Counted from the stretch's first letter, positions 48,601-57,331 are shown. The stretch: 64,000 nucleotides of DNA from Mobilicoccus massiliensis (GCF_000826525.2 NZ_LN651330.1:621857-685856); one strand, 5' to 3'. Notes: generated by a model not told the origin, from the sequence alone. Numbers and translations are program-made.

Positions 48601-51600
48601 GCTGCTCGTCTGCGACACCTGTCGTTCGCCCCTGCCCGTCTCGCCGACCATCGGCCGCGAACTGCAGGACGGACCCTGCACCACGCTCGACTGCCGGGGG
48701 CGGCTGCGCGACACCCCTCGCGAGGTCGAGTCGTTCTACCGGACCCTCTTCGCATCCTCCGACATGCGTCGCGTCGACGCCCGCGAACACACGAGCCTGC
48801 TCGAACCGGCGGAGCGGCGCGAGATCGAGGGCGGGTTCAAACGCCCGGAGCAGCAGCCCGGCGACCCCAACGTCCTCGTCGCCACGCCCACGCTCGAGAT
48901 GGGAATCGACATCGGTGACCTCTCCACCGTGATGCTCTCCTCGTTGCCCGACTCCGTCGCCAAGTACCAGCAGCGCGTCGGCCGCGGCGGTCGCCTCACC
49001 GGCTCCGCGCTCTCCCTCGCCTACGTCACCGGCCGCGGCGAGAACCTGCCCCGCCTCGGCGATCCGACGTCGATGATCAACGGCGCCGTGCGCCCGCCCG
49101 CCACCTACCTCGACGCCGAGGAGATCCTGCGCCGCCAGTTCCTCGCCTCCGTCGTCGACCGCATGGTGCGCGAGGGGCGGATCCACATCCCGCGCACCGC
49201 CGGCGAGGCCCTCGGGTCCGCCGACCCCGGAACGATGCTCGGTGACGTCATCGCGCGCATCCGCGACGATGGTCGGCGTCTGTTGGACGCGTTCGTCGCG
49301 ACGTTCGCGGAGCGGGGAACCCCCGGCCTGGTGGCGCTCGAGGCGTGGGTGCTGGGAACGGGCGAGCCCGATCAGGACGGCATCCCGCCGAGTGCCGAGG
49401 CGACGATCTGCCGCGCCGTCGCCGACCACACCCGTGAGGTCGAGGACCTCCAGCGCCGCCGCGCCGAGGTCGAGGCCGCCATCCCCGCGCTGCGCGAGCA
49501 GGCCGACCTGCCCGCCGCGACCGAGGAGGACCGACGCGCTCTGCGGTCGGCGATCGCCGGTTCACGGCTGCTGAAGAAGGTCCTCCACGACCTCACCGAC
49601 GAGACGTGGATCTCCGGTCTCGAACTGCGCGGTCTGCTGCCCAACTACTCCCTGCTCGACGACACCGTGCGGCTCGACGCGCAGGTCTCGTGGATCGACC
49701 CCGACACCCAGCAGTACGACGTCGAACCCCTCGTCGTCGACCGCGGATCCTCCCGGGCCCTTACCGAACTCGCTCCCGGCGCGTTCTTCTACGCACGGCG
49801 CCTCGAGATGCGTGTCGACGGGGTCGAACTCGGGCAGGACCTGGCCGAGGTTGCGACCCACGTCGCCTGCGACACGTGCGGCTACGTCGCCCGTCTCGCG
49901 TCTCCCACGGAGGCCTCGCCGCGTACGTGCCCACGCTGCGGCAGCGCGGGCATCGCCGAGACCGGCCAGCGGTTCGAAGCGGCCCGCCTGGAGCGGGTGT
50001 TCTCCGACATCCGCCGCGACGACGCGACGATCGGCGACGACACCGACGAACGCCGCCGCACCCGGTTCGAGGTCGTCGTCGCCCCCGACTTCGACCCCGC
50101 CCGCCGCGTCGACCAGTGGGCCGTCGACGGCGTCGGCCTCGGCGTCGCGCACTACCGCCGCATGACCGTGCGGTGGTTCAACGTCGGACGCGACGTGCCC
50201 AGCCCCGAGACGATGCTCTTCTCCGGTCGCGGGGTCACCGCCCAGCAGTTCCGGCTGTGCGAGGCGTGCGGCAAGCTCGACGGCGGCTCCGGCCGCAACG
50301 AAGCGGGGGAACACCGCGCATGGTGCCGGTACCGCACCGTCGAGGGGGAGCACACGCGATCCCTCGCGCTCTCCCGCGAACTCGTCACCCAAGGTGTCGC
50401 GATCAGCCTGCCGCCCGCCGTCACCGGCGACATGCACAGCGTCCCCAGCCTGGCCGCGGCGCTGCACCTGGGCCTGCGCGAGGTCATGGGCGGCGCACCC
50501 ACCCACCTGCGCGTCGAGGTCGTGCCCCACCCCGTCGACGACACCCACGGAGAGACCCACGAGGCCCTCTTCCTCCACGACGCCGTGCCCGGCGGCACCG
50601 GCTACCTCACCGAACTCGCCACCCCGCAGCGTCTCTGGCCCATCCTCGTCCGCGCCGCGCAGGTGCTCGACACCTGCCCGTGCGCCGAGGAGGGCCGCGG
50701 CAGCTGCCACCGCTGCCTCGCCCCCTACGGCCGCGACGTCTACCGCGTCGACGCCCTCCGCGCACTCAAGGCGCTCCTCGATGCCGGCCCCGACCGCTCG
50801 GTGGGAGACCTCGACCCAGGGCTCTGCACATGGCGAGTCGTGCCCGATGCATCGCCGACGCACCCGGAGCCGGTCACCGAGTCGCTGTTCCGGACGTTGC
50901 TCAAACAGCGCCTGGAGGCTCACGGAACGATCAAAACGACGCCCACCGCGGACGGCCCGCGCCTCACGATCACGGGCATCGGGAACCGCACCTGGCATCT
51001 CACCCCGCAGGTCAAACTCGGCGGTGTCTGTCCTGACTTCGTCCTGTCCTCCTCGGGGCTGCCGTCTCTCGCGATCTTCGTCGACGGCCACGCCTTCCAT
51101 GCGAGCCCAGCCGTCAACCGTCTGGCAGATGACGCGGTGAAACGGGAGCGGCTCCGAGTCGACGGTTACCGGGTTGTCGCGGTGACGCACCAGGACCTCG
51201 AATCGCCCGCTGCCCCCGACTGGTTGAACGCCGGGGTCATCCGGATGCTCATGCAGTTCCCGGCGGGGACGCCCGGCGCGGGCGTCTCGTCCTCCGCCGT
51301 GGACGAGCAGATGGGCGGCCCACTGAGTCTCCTGGAAGGGGTCGTGCGCGAGCCGGAGAGCAACCCCCGGCGCAGCCTCGCCGATGCGCTCACCCTGCTG
51401 CTCGGCGTCACCCCCGGCACGGTGCCCGACGCCGTGATCGCAGCGGACGCGAGCCTCGTCGGCGTCGTCGCCGCCGACCTTCGCGGCGAGGGGCTCCCGA
51501 CCGTAGGCGAGCAGGTCCTCCTCATCCACCGCCGTCCGTACCTCGTGCTGGCCGCGCGAATGGTGGGGGCGGCGACGCAGGAGATCGCCCTCGTCCTCGA

Positions 51601-52096
51601 CGACCGGGACGACGCCGTGGCGGACCCCGACCACGCCGACGCGTGGCGGGAGTGGCTGCGCCTCTCGAACGTGCTCGCGTTCTCGACCGTGCCTGCGACG
51701 ATCACGACGCTGCAGGCGCTGGGCGCTGCGGGTGATTCCACGGTCGACGTCATCACGACGCCGGGCGTCGCCGTCGACCTCGGTGCGGATCTCCCCGGAG
51801 GGTGGGCCGAGGTCGACCTCGACCCGGCGTACACCGAACCCGTCGTCGCGCAGCTTGCGTCTCTGCTGGCCGAGGCCGGTGCGCCCCCGGCCGAGAGCGG
51901 CGCAGAGGTCGAGACGGGATCGGTCGTCGAACTGTCCTGGCCCACGCTCAAGGTCGCCGTCGTCCTCGACGACATGGACTCGGCCGAGATGGACGAACTC
52001 CGCACCGCAGGATGGGCGGTACACCCGACGAAGGACGACACCACCTCGCTCGCGCAGGCCGTGATGGCGTCGCTGCAACGCACGACGGAGGAGTGA
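45686..52096 (+). CDS. Giant DEAD helicase with DUF1998 and PD-(D/E)XK-like end
   Basis: 2136 residues from ATG 45686 after GGGGGAGCG. Order: SF2 domain 1 with TTGTGSGKTEAF (about 106), VLDEFHTYDG (about 240), VATSATLGD; zinc pairs CRACGRSG (about 510) and CPSCGR; SF2 domain 2 with TPTLEMGIDIGDL (about 1067) and QQRVGRGGR (about 1094); zinc ribbon CDTCGY/CPRCGS (about 1395-1415); DUF1998 with AVPGGTGYL (about 1631) and CPCAEEGRGSCHRC; then a nuclease-like segment CPDFVLSSSG, AIFVDGHAFHA, KRERLRVDGYRVVAVTHQD (about 1780-1835), and 300 residues unrecognised. The helicase-DUF1998 plan and size recall DruE of Druantia, or DrmA and DrmB of DISARM fused. The frame is intact over 6.4 kb, implying selection. 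The next gene starts 3 bases after its stop. Confidence 0.88.
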   Translation: MTQLLPSLQAERVRRSLVDYLSTTFALADAEPRRALAEFLEHPDDGIFKGPYVRLRLPFRPADASWRDHLDWTPPFPPYRHQAEAYARLTSKDLGPDKPRPLPTIVTTGTGSGKTEAFLHPILDDCRRARLRGETGIKALILYPMNALADDQAQRLARLLTQDPALAGITAGLYTGDARAGQPGQGGTKVSADGLITHRSVLRDDPPDILLTNYKMLDQLLLRPEDQTLWAKSWKSLTYLVLDEFHTYDGAQGTDVAILLRRLGLALRSHVPADHPARARYDERPLGTLTPVATSATLGDSDDPTAMLDFAAQVFGEPLTRDAAITEHRVDLETFTAPLRERVDPRLERKFETILAADLAELAAVGHDHADDADRLLGEVVRLLYKGDKDGNLPAGIDDATLLQAHSGVRRLVELAENATHVDDLVRALFAPAAVDDMATAREALAAILAGLSIIRLGNRNAVSVDVTLWLRELTRVDRLLAAEPGFRWTDDGGDVATDTTPALPGVFCRACGRSGWGVTLKATGRDLADRDTHIRGDHMNGTARFRALLHAPGEAAAVTAAAAAGEAHPEQAAPALRWLDARQRTILAHTPAQDDEDLLEGHILPVVMLDGEAQDVEKRSRADECPSCGRTDQIRFLGSAIATMLSVTLSTLFGDPALDAGEKRSLVFTDSVQDAAHRAGFVDHRSHAMSLRTALRRPLTAAMTLPEWVDAAMRAAEDDPFARYRLVPAALVGHSDFEPYWTQQPYTRVPAKSRKAVRRRLAFDAALEVGLQTGVGRTLEATGSIAVHVYAGRADALLAHGRSALGGTSETTLDGALDSTDQAVRTWVRGVLEHMRRDGAIDHEWLIKYVKDDGNRHWIWGGRRREQGAPAFPRGRSAPAFPVAGAELDTSKTTFVPLAKPRSWYARWAAKCLGVTPHHGAALSKQLFTRFADEGVLSATPTARGGVAYGIPPERVMIRPLSAADLLQETTLLVCDTCRSPLPVSPTIGRELQDGPCTTLDCRGRLRDTPREVESFYRTLFASSDMRRVDAREHTSLLEPAERREIEGGFKRPEQQPGDPNVLVATPTLEMGIDIGDLSTVMLSSLPDSVAKYQQRVGRGGRLTGSALSLAYVTGRGENLPRLGDPTSMINGAVRPPATYLDAEEILRRQFLASVVDRMVREGRIHIPRTAGEALGSADPGTMLGDVIARIRDDGRRLLDAFVATFAERGTPGLVALEAWVLGTGEPDQDGIPPSAEATICRAVADHTREVEDLQRRRAEVEAAIPALREQADLPAATEEDRRALRSAIAGSRLLKKVLHDLTDETWISGLELRGLLPNYSLLDDTVRLDAQVSWIDPDTQQYDVEPLVVDRGSSRALTELAPGAFFYARRLEMRVDGVELGQDLAEVATHVACDTCGYVARLASPTEASPRTCPRCGSAGIAETGQRFEAARLERVFSDIRRDDATIGDDTDERRRTRFEVVVAPDFDPARRVDQWAVDGVGLGVAHYRRMTVRWFNVGRDVPSPETMLFSGRGVTAQQFRLCEACGKLDGGSGRNEAGEHRAWCRYRTVEGEHTRSLALSRELVTQGVAISLPPAVTGDMHSVPSLAAALHLGLREVMGGAPTHLRVEVVPHPVDDTHGETHEALFLHDAVPGGTGYLTELATPQRLWPILVRAAQVLDTCPCAEEGRGSCHRCLAPYGRDVYRVDALRALKALLDAGPDRSVGDLDPGLCTWRVVPDASPTHPEPVTESLFRTLLKQRLEAHGTIKTTPTADGPRLTITGIGNRTWHLTPQVKLGGVCPDFVLSSSGLPSLAIFVDGHAFHASPAVNRLADDAVKRERLRVDGYRVVAVTHQDLESPAAPDWLNAGVIRMLMQFPAGTPGAGVSSSAVDEQMGGPLSLLEGVVREPESNPRRSLADALTLLLGVTPGTVPDAVIAADASLVGVVAADLRGEGLPTVGEQVLLIHRRPYLVLAARMVGAATQEIALVLDDRDDAVADPDHADAWREWLRLSNVLAFSTVPATITTLQALGAAGDSTVDVITTPGVAVDLGADLPGGWAEVDLDPAYTEPVVAQLASLLAEAGAPPAESGAEVETGSVVELSWPTLKVAVVLDDMDSAEMDELRTAGWAVHPTKDDTTSLAQAVMASLQRTTEE

Positions 52097-52099
52097 TCC

Positions 52100-54445
52100 A
52101 TGCCCACGCTGATCTGGAGCAAGGTCAAGGACGGCCTCGACCCCTCGATGAAGAAGAAGGCGTACGCGTTCTTCGAGAAGCTGCAGGAGAGTGACCAGCT
52201 CCCCGGCCTTCACATCGAGCCCATCGTCGGCAGCGACGACTCCCGCGTCCGTACCGGGCGGGTCGACGACAACTTCCGGTGCGTCCTCTTCAAGCTCACG
52301 AGCACCGACGAGCCGTTCTACGTCATCCACGGGGTCTGGCCGCACGACAAGGCCAACAGCATCGCCGAACGCGTCAAGCTGTCGATGAACCCCATCAACG
52401 GGGTCCCCGAGGTCGAACGGGTCCTCGACGACATCCGGACCGAGGCGCGGACGCCCGTGGCCGGGACGAGCGCCACCGGCGCACCCGTTCCGGCGACGCC
52501 CTCCCCGGCGTCCACTCCCGTCGAATCGCCCACCGCGACGACGGCACTCGGTACCCCGGCCCCCGTCGTGGCACAACCGCCCCGTTGGGTCGGGGGACTC
52601 ACCGCCGAAGCCCTCCACCAGGACCTGGGACTGGACGCCGACCTCGCCCGGGCGGCGCTCGCTGCGGCGACCGAGGACGAACTCGTCGAGGACGTCATCG
52701 CCCGCGCCCGCGTCGAGTGGCAGGCCGATGCGCTCCTCGAACTCGCGACGGGCAGCTCCATCGCGCAGGTCAAGCAGATGTTCCATCTCGACCAGGCGCC
52801 GGCCCTGCCCGCGCCCGAGGACGCCGACGAGGACACCCGCCTCCTCGCGAGCATCGAGAACCACCCCGCCGCGAAGGCGTCGTTCCACCTCATCGACGAC
52901 GACGACGAGCTCCGCCGCATCATCGAAGAGGGCGACCTCGGCGCGTGGCGGCTCTTCCTCCACCCCGAGCAGCGCACCTACGCGGAAGGTGACCGCAAGG
53001 GGTCGTTCCGTCTCTCCGGCGGAGCCGGCACCGGCAAGACCGTCGTCGCGATCCACCGGGCCCGCCATCTCGCGCAGCGACACCCCGAGGCGCGGATCCT
53101 CCTCACGACGTTCACGCGCAACCTCGCCGACGACCTCGCGCGGGGCGTCCGCAGCCTCGACGACTCGATCGCCCTGCAGACCCGTCTCGGACAGCCCGGC
53201 GTCTACGTCAAGGGCATCGACCAGGTGGCCTGGGCCGTCGTGCAGCGCGCGGGGGACGACATCGCCGACGCCGTCGCGCAGGTTCTCGGCGACTCCCGCA
53301 CGGACGTGCTCTCCTCCACCCCTTCGACCCTCTGGCAGGAGGCGATCGAGGATGCGGGCGCGGACCTGCCCCCTGCCCTCGCCACCCAGGCGTTCCTGGA
53401 GGCCGAATACACGCAGGTGGTCCTGCCGAACCGGGTCACCGGCGTCACCGCGTACATCCGGGTGCGCCGCGCCGGGCGGGGCGTCGCCCTCGACCGCGCC
53501 AAGCGGGTGGCTGTGTGGAAGGTCATCGAGGCGTACCGCACCAAGGCCCGCGCCGCAGGCACGACCGACTTCGTCGAGAAGGCCGCCATCGCCGCAGCCT
53601 GGCTGGACCTGCGCGGAGATCGCCCGTTCGACCATGTCGTCGTCGACGAGGCGCAGGACCTGACCGCCTCGCACCTGCGGCTGCTGCGTGCCCTCGTCGC
53701 GCCCGGCCCGAACGACCTGTTCATCTGCGAGGACTCCCACCAGCGCATCTACGGACAGAAGGTCGTCCTGTCCCACTGCGGCATCGACGTGCGTGGCCGC
53801 GCGCGACGTCTGACGTTGAACTACCGCACCACACAGCAGAATCTGGGCTGGGCCATGGGGATCCTGTCGGGCGCGGAATGGAGCGACCTCGAGGGCGAGC
53901 AGGAGGAGCACACCTATCACTCGGCCCGCACCGGGCCGCGTCCCTTGCTCGTTCCCGCGCAGTCGTTCGCCGACGAACTCGACCGCGCCGCGGAGATCGT
54001 CACGTCCTGGCTCCCGGATCCGGGCGCCGACGCCGCGACCAACCTGGCCGCCGGCAGGGCGGCGGCTCCGGAGGACATCGCGATCCTCGTCCGCGACCGC
54101 TACAAGCGGCAGAACCTCGTCGCTGCCCTCGCGGAGCGAAACCTCGACGTGCGGTCCGTCGACCGGGACGCGCCTCGTCCCGGCAAGCCGCTCGCGATGA
54201 CGATGCACCGCGCGAAGGGGCTCGAGTTCACGCACGTCCTCCTGTTCGGTGTCGCCGACGGTGCCATCCCGCGGGCCCTGAAGGACTACGAGAGCAGCGA
54301 TGCCGACCTCGCAGATGCCCTCCTCCGCGAGCGCGCCCTCCTCTACGTCGCGTCCACCCGCGCCCGCGACGTCCTCGCGGTGACGTGGGCGGGGAAGCGG
54401 TCGCCCCTGCTGGCCGGACACTCGCGGAACGGAGACGCCGCATGA
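52100..54445 (+). CDS. UvrD-type helicase with RelE/ParE-like N-terminus
   Basis: 781 residues. The first 100 resemble a RelE/ParE toxin fold: KKKAYAFFEKLQESDQLPGL, RTGRVDDNFRCVLFKL, YVIHGVWPHDKANSIAE. After a Pro/Ala linker and an acidic helical region comes an SF1A motor: SGGAGTGKTVVAIHRA (about 306), VVVDEAQDLTASH (about 515), LTLNYRTTQQNLGWAM, TMHRAKGLEFTHVLL (about 700) and LLYVASTRARDVLAV. It is coupled on both sides (3-base gap before, 4-base overlap after) and so almost certainly acts with the giant helicase and the nuclease that follows. The toxin-like domain is probably a protein- or RNA-binding module; no activity is claimed. Confidence 0.88.
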   Translation: MPTLIWSKVKDGLDPSMKKKAYAFFEKLQESDQLPGLHIEPIVGSDDSRVRTGRVDDNFRCVLFKLTSTDEPFYVIHGVWPHDKANSIAERVKLSMNPINGVPEVERVLDDIRTEARTPVAGTSATGAPVPATPSPASTPVESPTATTALGTPAPVVAQPPRWVGGLTAEALHQDLGLDADLARAALAAATEDELVEDVIARARVEWQADALLELATGSSIAQVKQMFHLDQAPALPAPEDADEDTRLLASIENHPAAKASFHLIDDDDELRRIIEEGDLGAWRLFLHPEQRTYAEGDRKGSFRLSGGAGTGKTVVAIHRARHLAQRHPEARILLTTFTRNLADDLARGVRSLDDSIALQTRLGQPGVYVKGIDQVAWAVVQRAGDDIADAVAQVLGDSRTDVLSSTPSTLWQEAIEDAGADLPPALATQAFLEAEYTQVVLPNRVTGVTAYIRVRRAGRGVALDRAKRVAVWKVIEAYRTKARAAGTTDFVEKAAIAAAWLDLRGDRPFDHVVVDEAQDLTASHLRLLRALVAPGPNDLFICEDSHQRIYGQKVVLSHCGIDVRGRARRLTLNYRTTQQNLGWAMGILSGAEWSDLEGEQEEHTYHSARTGPRPLLVPAQSFADELDRAAEIVTSWLPDPGADAATNLAAGRAAAPEDIAILVRDRYKRQNLVAALAERNLDVRSVDRDAPRPGKPLAMTMHRAKGLEFTHVLLFGVADGAIPRALKDYESSDADLADALLRERALLYVASTRARDVLAVTWAGKRSPLLAGHSRNGDAA

Positions 54446-55353
54446 TCCCCGACTACCAGTCCTGCATGCGTCCGGCGCTCGCGCTGCTCGCCGGGGCCGG
54501 GCCCATGCGGTCGCGTGATGTCAAGGACGCGCTCGCCGACGAGTTCGGCTCGACGACGACGAGCGTGCCGCCACGTTGCCGAGCGGGCGGCAACGCGTCA
54601 TGGACAACCGCGTGGGATGGGCGCTCACCTACCTGGCCCAGGCCGGTCTTGTCCACCGCCCGACGCGGGGAGTCGTGGAGGTCACCGAACGGGGGAGGCA
54701 GGTCCTCGCCGACCTGCCCGCCGGCACGGCCCTCCGCACGAAGGATCTCGAAGGGTTCTCGGAGTTCGTCGATTTTCAACAGCGGACCCGCAGCGTGGCG
54801 CCGCAGGCCTCCGCGGCAGGCCCCGACGTCGACGACACCCTCCGACGACGCCCTGACCCGCGCCGTGGCACAGAACCGCGCCGCCGTCGAACGCGAGGCG
54901 TTGGCGCGGGCCATGAGCCTCACCCCCTACGAGTTCGAGAACCTCGTCATCACCCTGTTGGAACGGATGGGGTACGGCCATGCGGGATCGGTCGAGCGCA
55001 CGAGCGCCTCGGGCGACGCCGGCGTGGACGGGATCATCAGTCAGGACCCGTTGGGGCTGGATCGGATCTACGTGCAGGCCAAGCGGTACGCGCAGGACAA
55101 CGTCATCCACCGTCCGCGCATCCACGAGTTCGCCGGTGCGTTGCTCGGCAAGCAGGGCGATCGGGGCGTCTACATCACGACGAGTTCATTCTCGGTCGGT
55201 GCCCTCGCCGAGGCCGACCGCATCAACGCCCGCATCGAACTCATCGACGGACAACGCCTCGCCGAACTGCTCGTCCGCTACCGCGTCGGGGTCCAGGTCG
55301 AACAGACCGTCGAACTCCTCCGCATGGACGAGGACTTCTACGAGGGGCTCTGA
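54442..55353 (+). CDS. mrr: Mrr-type endonuclease with out-of-frame middle
   Basis: 303-codon frame from ATG 54442, overlapping the helicase stop by 4 bases. The start MIPDYQSCMRPALALLAGAG and MRSRDVKDALADEFG is an Mrr N-terminal winged helix. From about 54555 to 54836 the family-like sequence (GRQRVMDNRVGWALTYLAQA, GLVHRPTRGVVEVTERGRQV) is found in another frame; after 54836 the original frame resumes with LTPYEFENLVITLLERMGYG, GDAGVDGII and YVQAKRYAQ, the Mrr catalytic core. Two opposite single-base shifts thus leave one stop-free frame with about 93 scrambled residues. These are either two sequence errors or a true compensated double mutation; the nuclease domain itself is intact. Confidence 0.82.
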   Translation: MIPDYQSCMRPALALLAGAGPMRSRDVKDALADEFGSTTTSVPPRCRAGGNASWTTAWDGRSPTWPRPVLSTARRGESWRSPNGGGRSSPTCPPARPSARRISKGSRSSSIFNSGPAAWRRRPPRQAPTSTTPSDDALTRAVAQNRAAVEREALARAMSLTPYEFENLVITLLERMGYGHAGSVERTSASGDAGVDGIISQDPLGLDRIYVQAKRYAQDNVIHRPRIHEFAGALLGKQGDRGVYITTSSFSVGALAEADRINARIELIDGQRLAELLVRYRVGVQVEQTVELLRMDEDFYEGL

Positions 55354-55539
55354 CCACCCCTTCGCAGCTCGGATTGCGTCGATGACAAGCACGGCCTGCT
55401 GCCCTTGACGTCGCGCGTCGACCACGATGTCCCGGAGCTCGGCATGCTGCGGGTCCGGTCGCGCATCTCGCGACGACGTGGCCCTTATCGGTGGCGTTTT
55501 TTCCCTGTCGGTCGGCGAACTCCGACCGATGGGAGCGGT

Positions 55540-56208
55540 ATGACCTCAACCCATGATTCTGCCGTCGACGCGGTGGTGCGTGCCGCGTCCGCTCTCGACG
55601 AGGCGGAGTTCGCGGCCTACGGCGGCGGCTGGCCAGACGAGGTCGGCACCGCACTCGTCGATGCCGTCTACTCCATCCGCGCCAGGTACCACTCCACCGA
55701 GCCCGGGAGTGGGGTCTACGGCCGCGTCGTCGAACTGAGGCGACTCCACCCCGAGGTCACGAACGATCTCCGTGCCCTCGTCGAGCTGGGGAGCGACCGC
55801 CTCGCCGAGACCATGGGCCGCGGCAAGACCGCGAGCCGGCGGAAGAGCGAATGCATCATGGAGGCTGCCGAGGCGCTCCTCGCTCTCGATCCGCCGGTCT
55901 GCACGGCCACCGATCTCCTCGCCGCTGATCCCGCCGACGTCAAGCGCGCCTACACGGGCGTCCACGGTTTGGGATGGGTCACGTGCGAGTACTTCCAGAT
56001 GCTCCTCGGCGTCTTCGGCGTCAAGGCGGACACGATGATCGTCCGCTTCGTCAACGCCGCGCTCGCCTCCGCGGACCTGCCGTCCGTCACGGCGGAGGAA
56101 GCGCGACGTCTCGTGATCGACGCTCACCGCGCCGACTCCCGAGGAGCCACCCTCACCCAGTACGAGCACGCCCTGTGGCGCGCCAAGGGAAACCTCGCAG
56201 AGGCCTGA
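55540..56208 (+). CDS. HhH-GPD-like protein of unknown function
   Basis: 222 residues from ATG 55540 after GGGAGCG. Mostly helical. The segment VHGLGWVTCEYFQMLLGVFG followed by VKADTMIVRFVNAAL resembles the helix-hairpin-helix and following Asp helix of endonuclease III-type glycosylases, but no catalytic lysine or iron-sulphur cluster is evident. The N-terminal half (YSIRARYHSTEPGSGVYGRV) has no recognised motif. It could be a DNA-binding accessory of the defence block or a bystander. Confidence 0.65.
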   Translation: MTSTHDSAVDAVVRAASALDEAEFAAYGGGWPDEVGTALVDAVYSIRARYHSTEPGSGVYGRVVELRRLHPEVTNDLRALVELGSDRLAETMGRGKTASRRKSECIMEAAEALLALDPPVCTATDLLAADPADVKRAYTGVHGLGWVTCEYFQMLLGVFGVKADTMIVRFVNAALASADLPSVTAEEARRLVIDAHRADSRGATLTQYEHALWRAKGNLAEA

Positions 56209-56350
56209 TCGGCGTCGTCACCGGTAAACGCAGGAGGACGGGTCGTCCACTCACGGTGGCGCACGGCCCGCCTGCCCGGATCTGGCCGGTGACCTTCGTA
56301 GAGTTCACGGCGAGAGGTTCGGAAGACGTTCGTGGAGTTGGAGATTCAGC

Positions 56351-57217
56351 GTGGATGACTCAGTCGTGCCAGTGGTGGTCGCAGTCGTGGTGATCGTGGC
56401 CGCCGTCGCTGTGTTCGTCGTCTTCGCCATGCGTCGAAGTAAGCGCCGTGCACAGCTGAGCCCCGCCGAACTGCAGCGGCACGAGGAGTGCCGAGCCGCG
56501 GACAAGGCGGTCAAGGCGGCGCGGAAGCAGCACGAGCAGGCGGTGCGAGCCGCACAGAGGGTTCTCAAGGACGCGCAGAATCCCGCGAAGTTGGCTGCGG
56601 CCGGTCGGGGGAACTACGTCACGCCGGTCGAGGTGTGCCTCAACGGCAACTCCCGCTCCCTCACCCCCGACGTCACCGCCGCCCTCGATCAGACCGGCGA
56701 CATCACCGCCTACGTGACGAACAGGAGCACCCTGACGCGCATCGTGGCAGGAGGTGCCGTCGCCGGAGTCGGCGGCGCGCTCGTCGGCGGGTTGGCCAAG
56801 AAGAACACGCACCGCCAGATCGACAACCGCGAGCTCTACCTCATGGTGCTGGCCGAGGGGTGGCAGGAGGTCGTCAAGCTCGACCCCACTCAGGGGGAGA
56901 AGGCTCGAGCGCTCATGCAGTCGATCAACGTCGCAGCGCCGAACTCGCCGACGGCGCACGCCCAGCAGGCGGAGGCGATCGCCGCTGCGGAGACGGCGCT
57001 GAAGCAGGCGAAGGCGGACACGGCAGCGGTGGATGCGGCCCTCGCTGCGCGCGAAGCTCTCGGCGAGGACCCGATGGACCGGTTCAAGAAGAACCGCAGC
57101 ACCCCTGGACAGAGCGGTGCGCCGGGCATGGTCGTCCTCGGAACCGACGAACGCGCCGGTGACACGCCGCAGGACGTCATCACGCGACAGGATCCGGCCG
57201 GCAGCGACAACGCCTGA
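56351..57217 (+). CDS. Single-pass membrane protein with coiled coil
   Basis: 288 residues from GTG 56351 (GGAG a few bases upstream). One transmembrane helix at residues 5-27 (VPVVVAVVVIVAAVAVFVVF) followed by RRSKRR suggests an outside N-terminus and a cytoplasmic body. A charged coiled coil (KAVKAARKQHEQAVRAAQRV) leads to a middle part with a Gly-rich hydrophobic hairpin (IVAGGAVAGVGGALVGGLAK) and a second Ala-rich coiled coil near residue 210. No family recognised. Confidence 0.7.
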   Translation: MDDSVVPVVVAVVVIVAAVAVFVVFAMRRSKRRAQLSPAELQRHEECRAADKAVKAARKQHEQAVRAAQRVLKDAQNPAKLAAAGRGNYVTPVEVCLNGNSRSLTPDVTAALDQTGDITAYVTNRSTLTRIVAGGAVAGVGGALVGGLAKKNTHRQIDNRELYLMVLAEGWQEVVKLDPTQGEKARALMQSINVAAPNSPTAHAQQAEAIAAAETALKQAKADTAAVDAALAAREALGEDPMDRFKKNRSTPGQSGAPGMVVLGTDERAGDTPQDVITRQDPAGSDNA

Positions 57218-57331
57218 GCGTCTTTCGACGCCCTCGGAACGGTCACCGCGTGCGCGGGGCGGTCGATGATTCACATCAAGGGGTGTGGCCGCACGGGCCC
57301 GGCCCCGCCATGTGAGGGAAGAGGGATCCGG

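Noticed and set aside
45623..49429. Minus-strand open frame of 1268 codons opposite the giant helicase
   Set aside because: Low-complexity Gly/Val/Glu translation without motifs; arises from G/C-rich third codon positions of the true plus-strand gene.
45686..52096. Naming the giant helicase druE
   Set aside because: Size and DUF1998 fit, but no DruA-D, DruF-G, DruM or DruH partner was recognised, so the name was withheld.
49562..54421. Minus-strand open frame of 1619 codons opposite both helicases
   Set aside because: Crosses two genuine plus-strand genes with clear helicase motifs and shows none itself; a codon-bias shadow.
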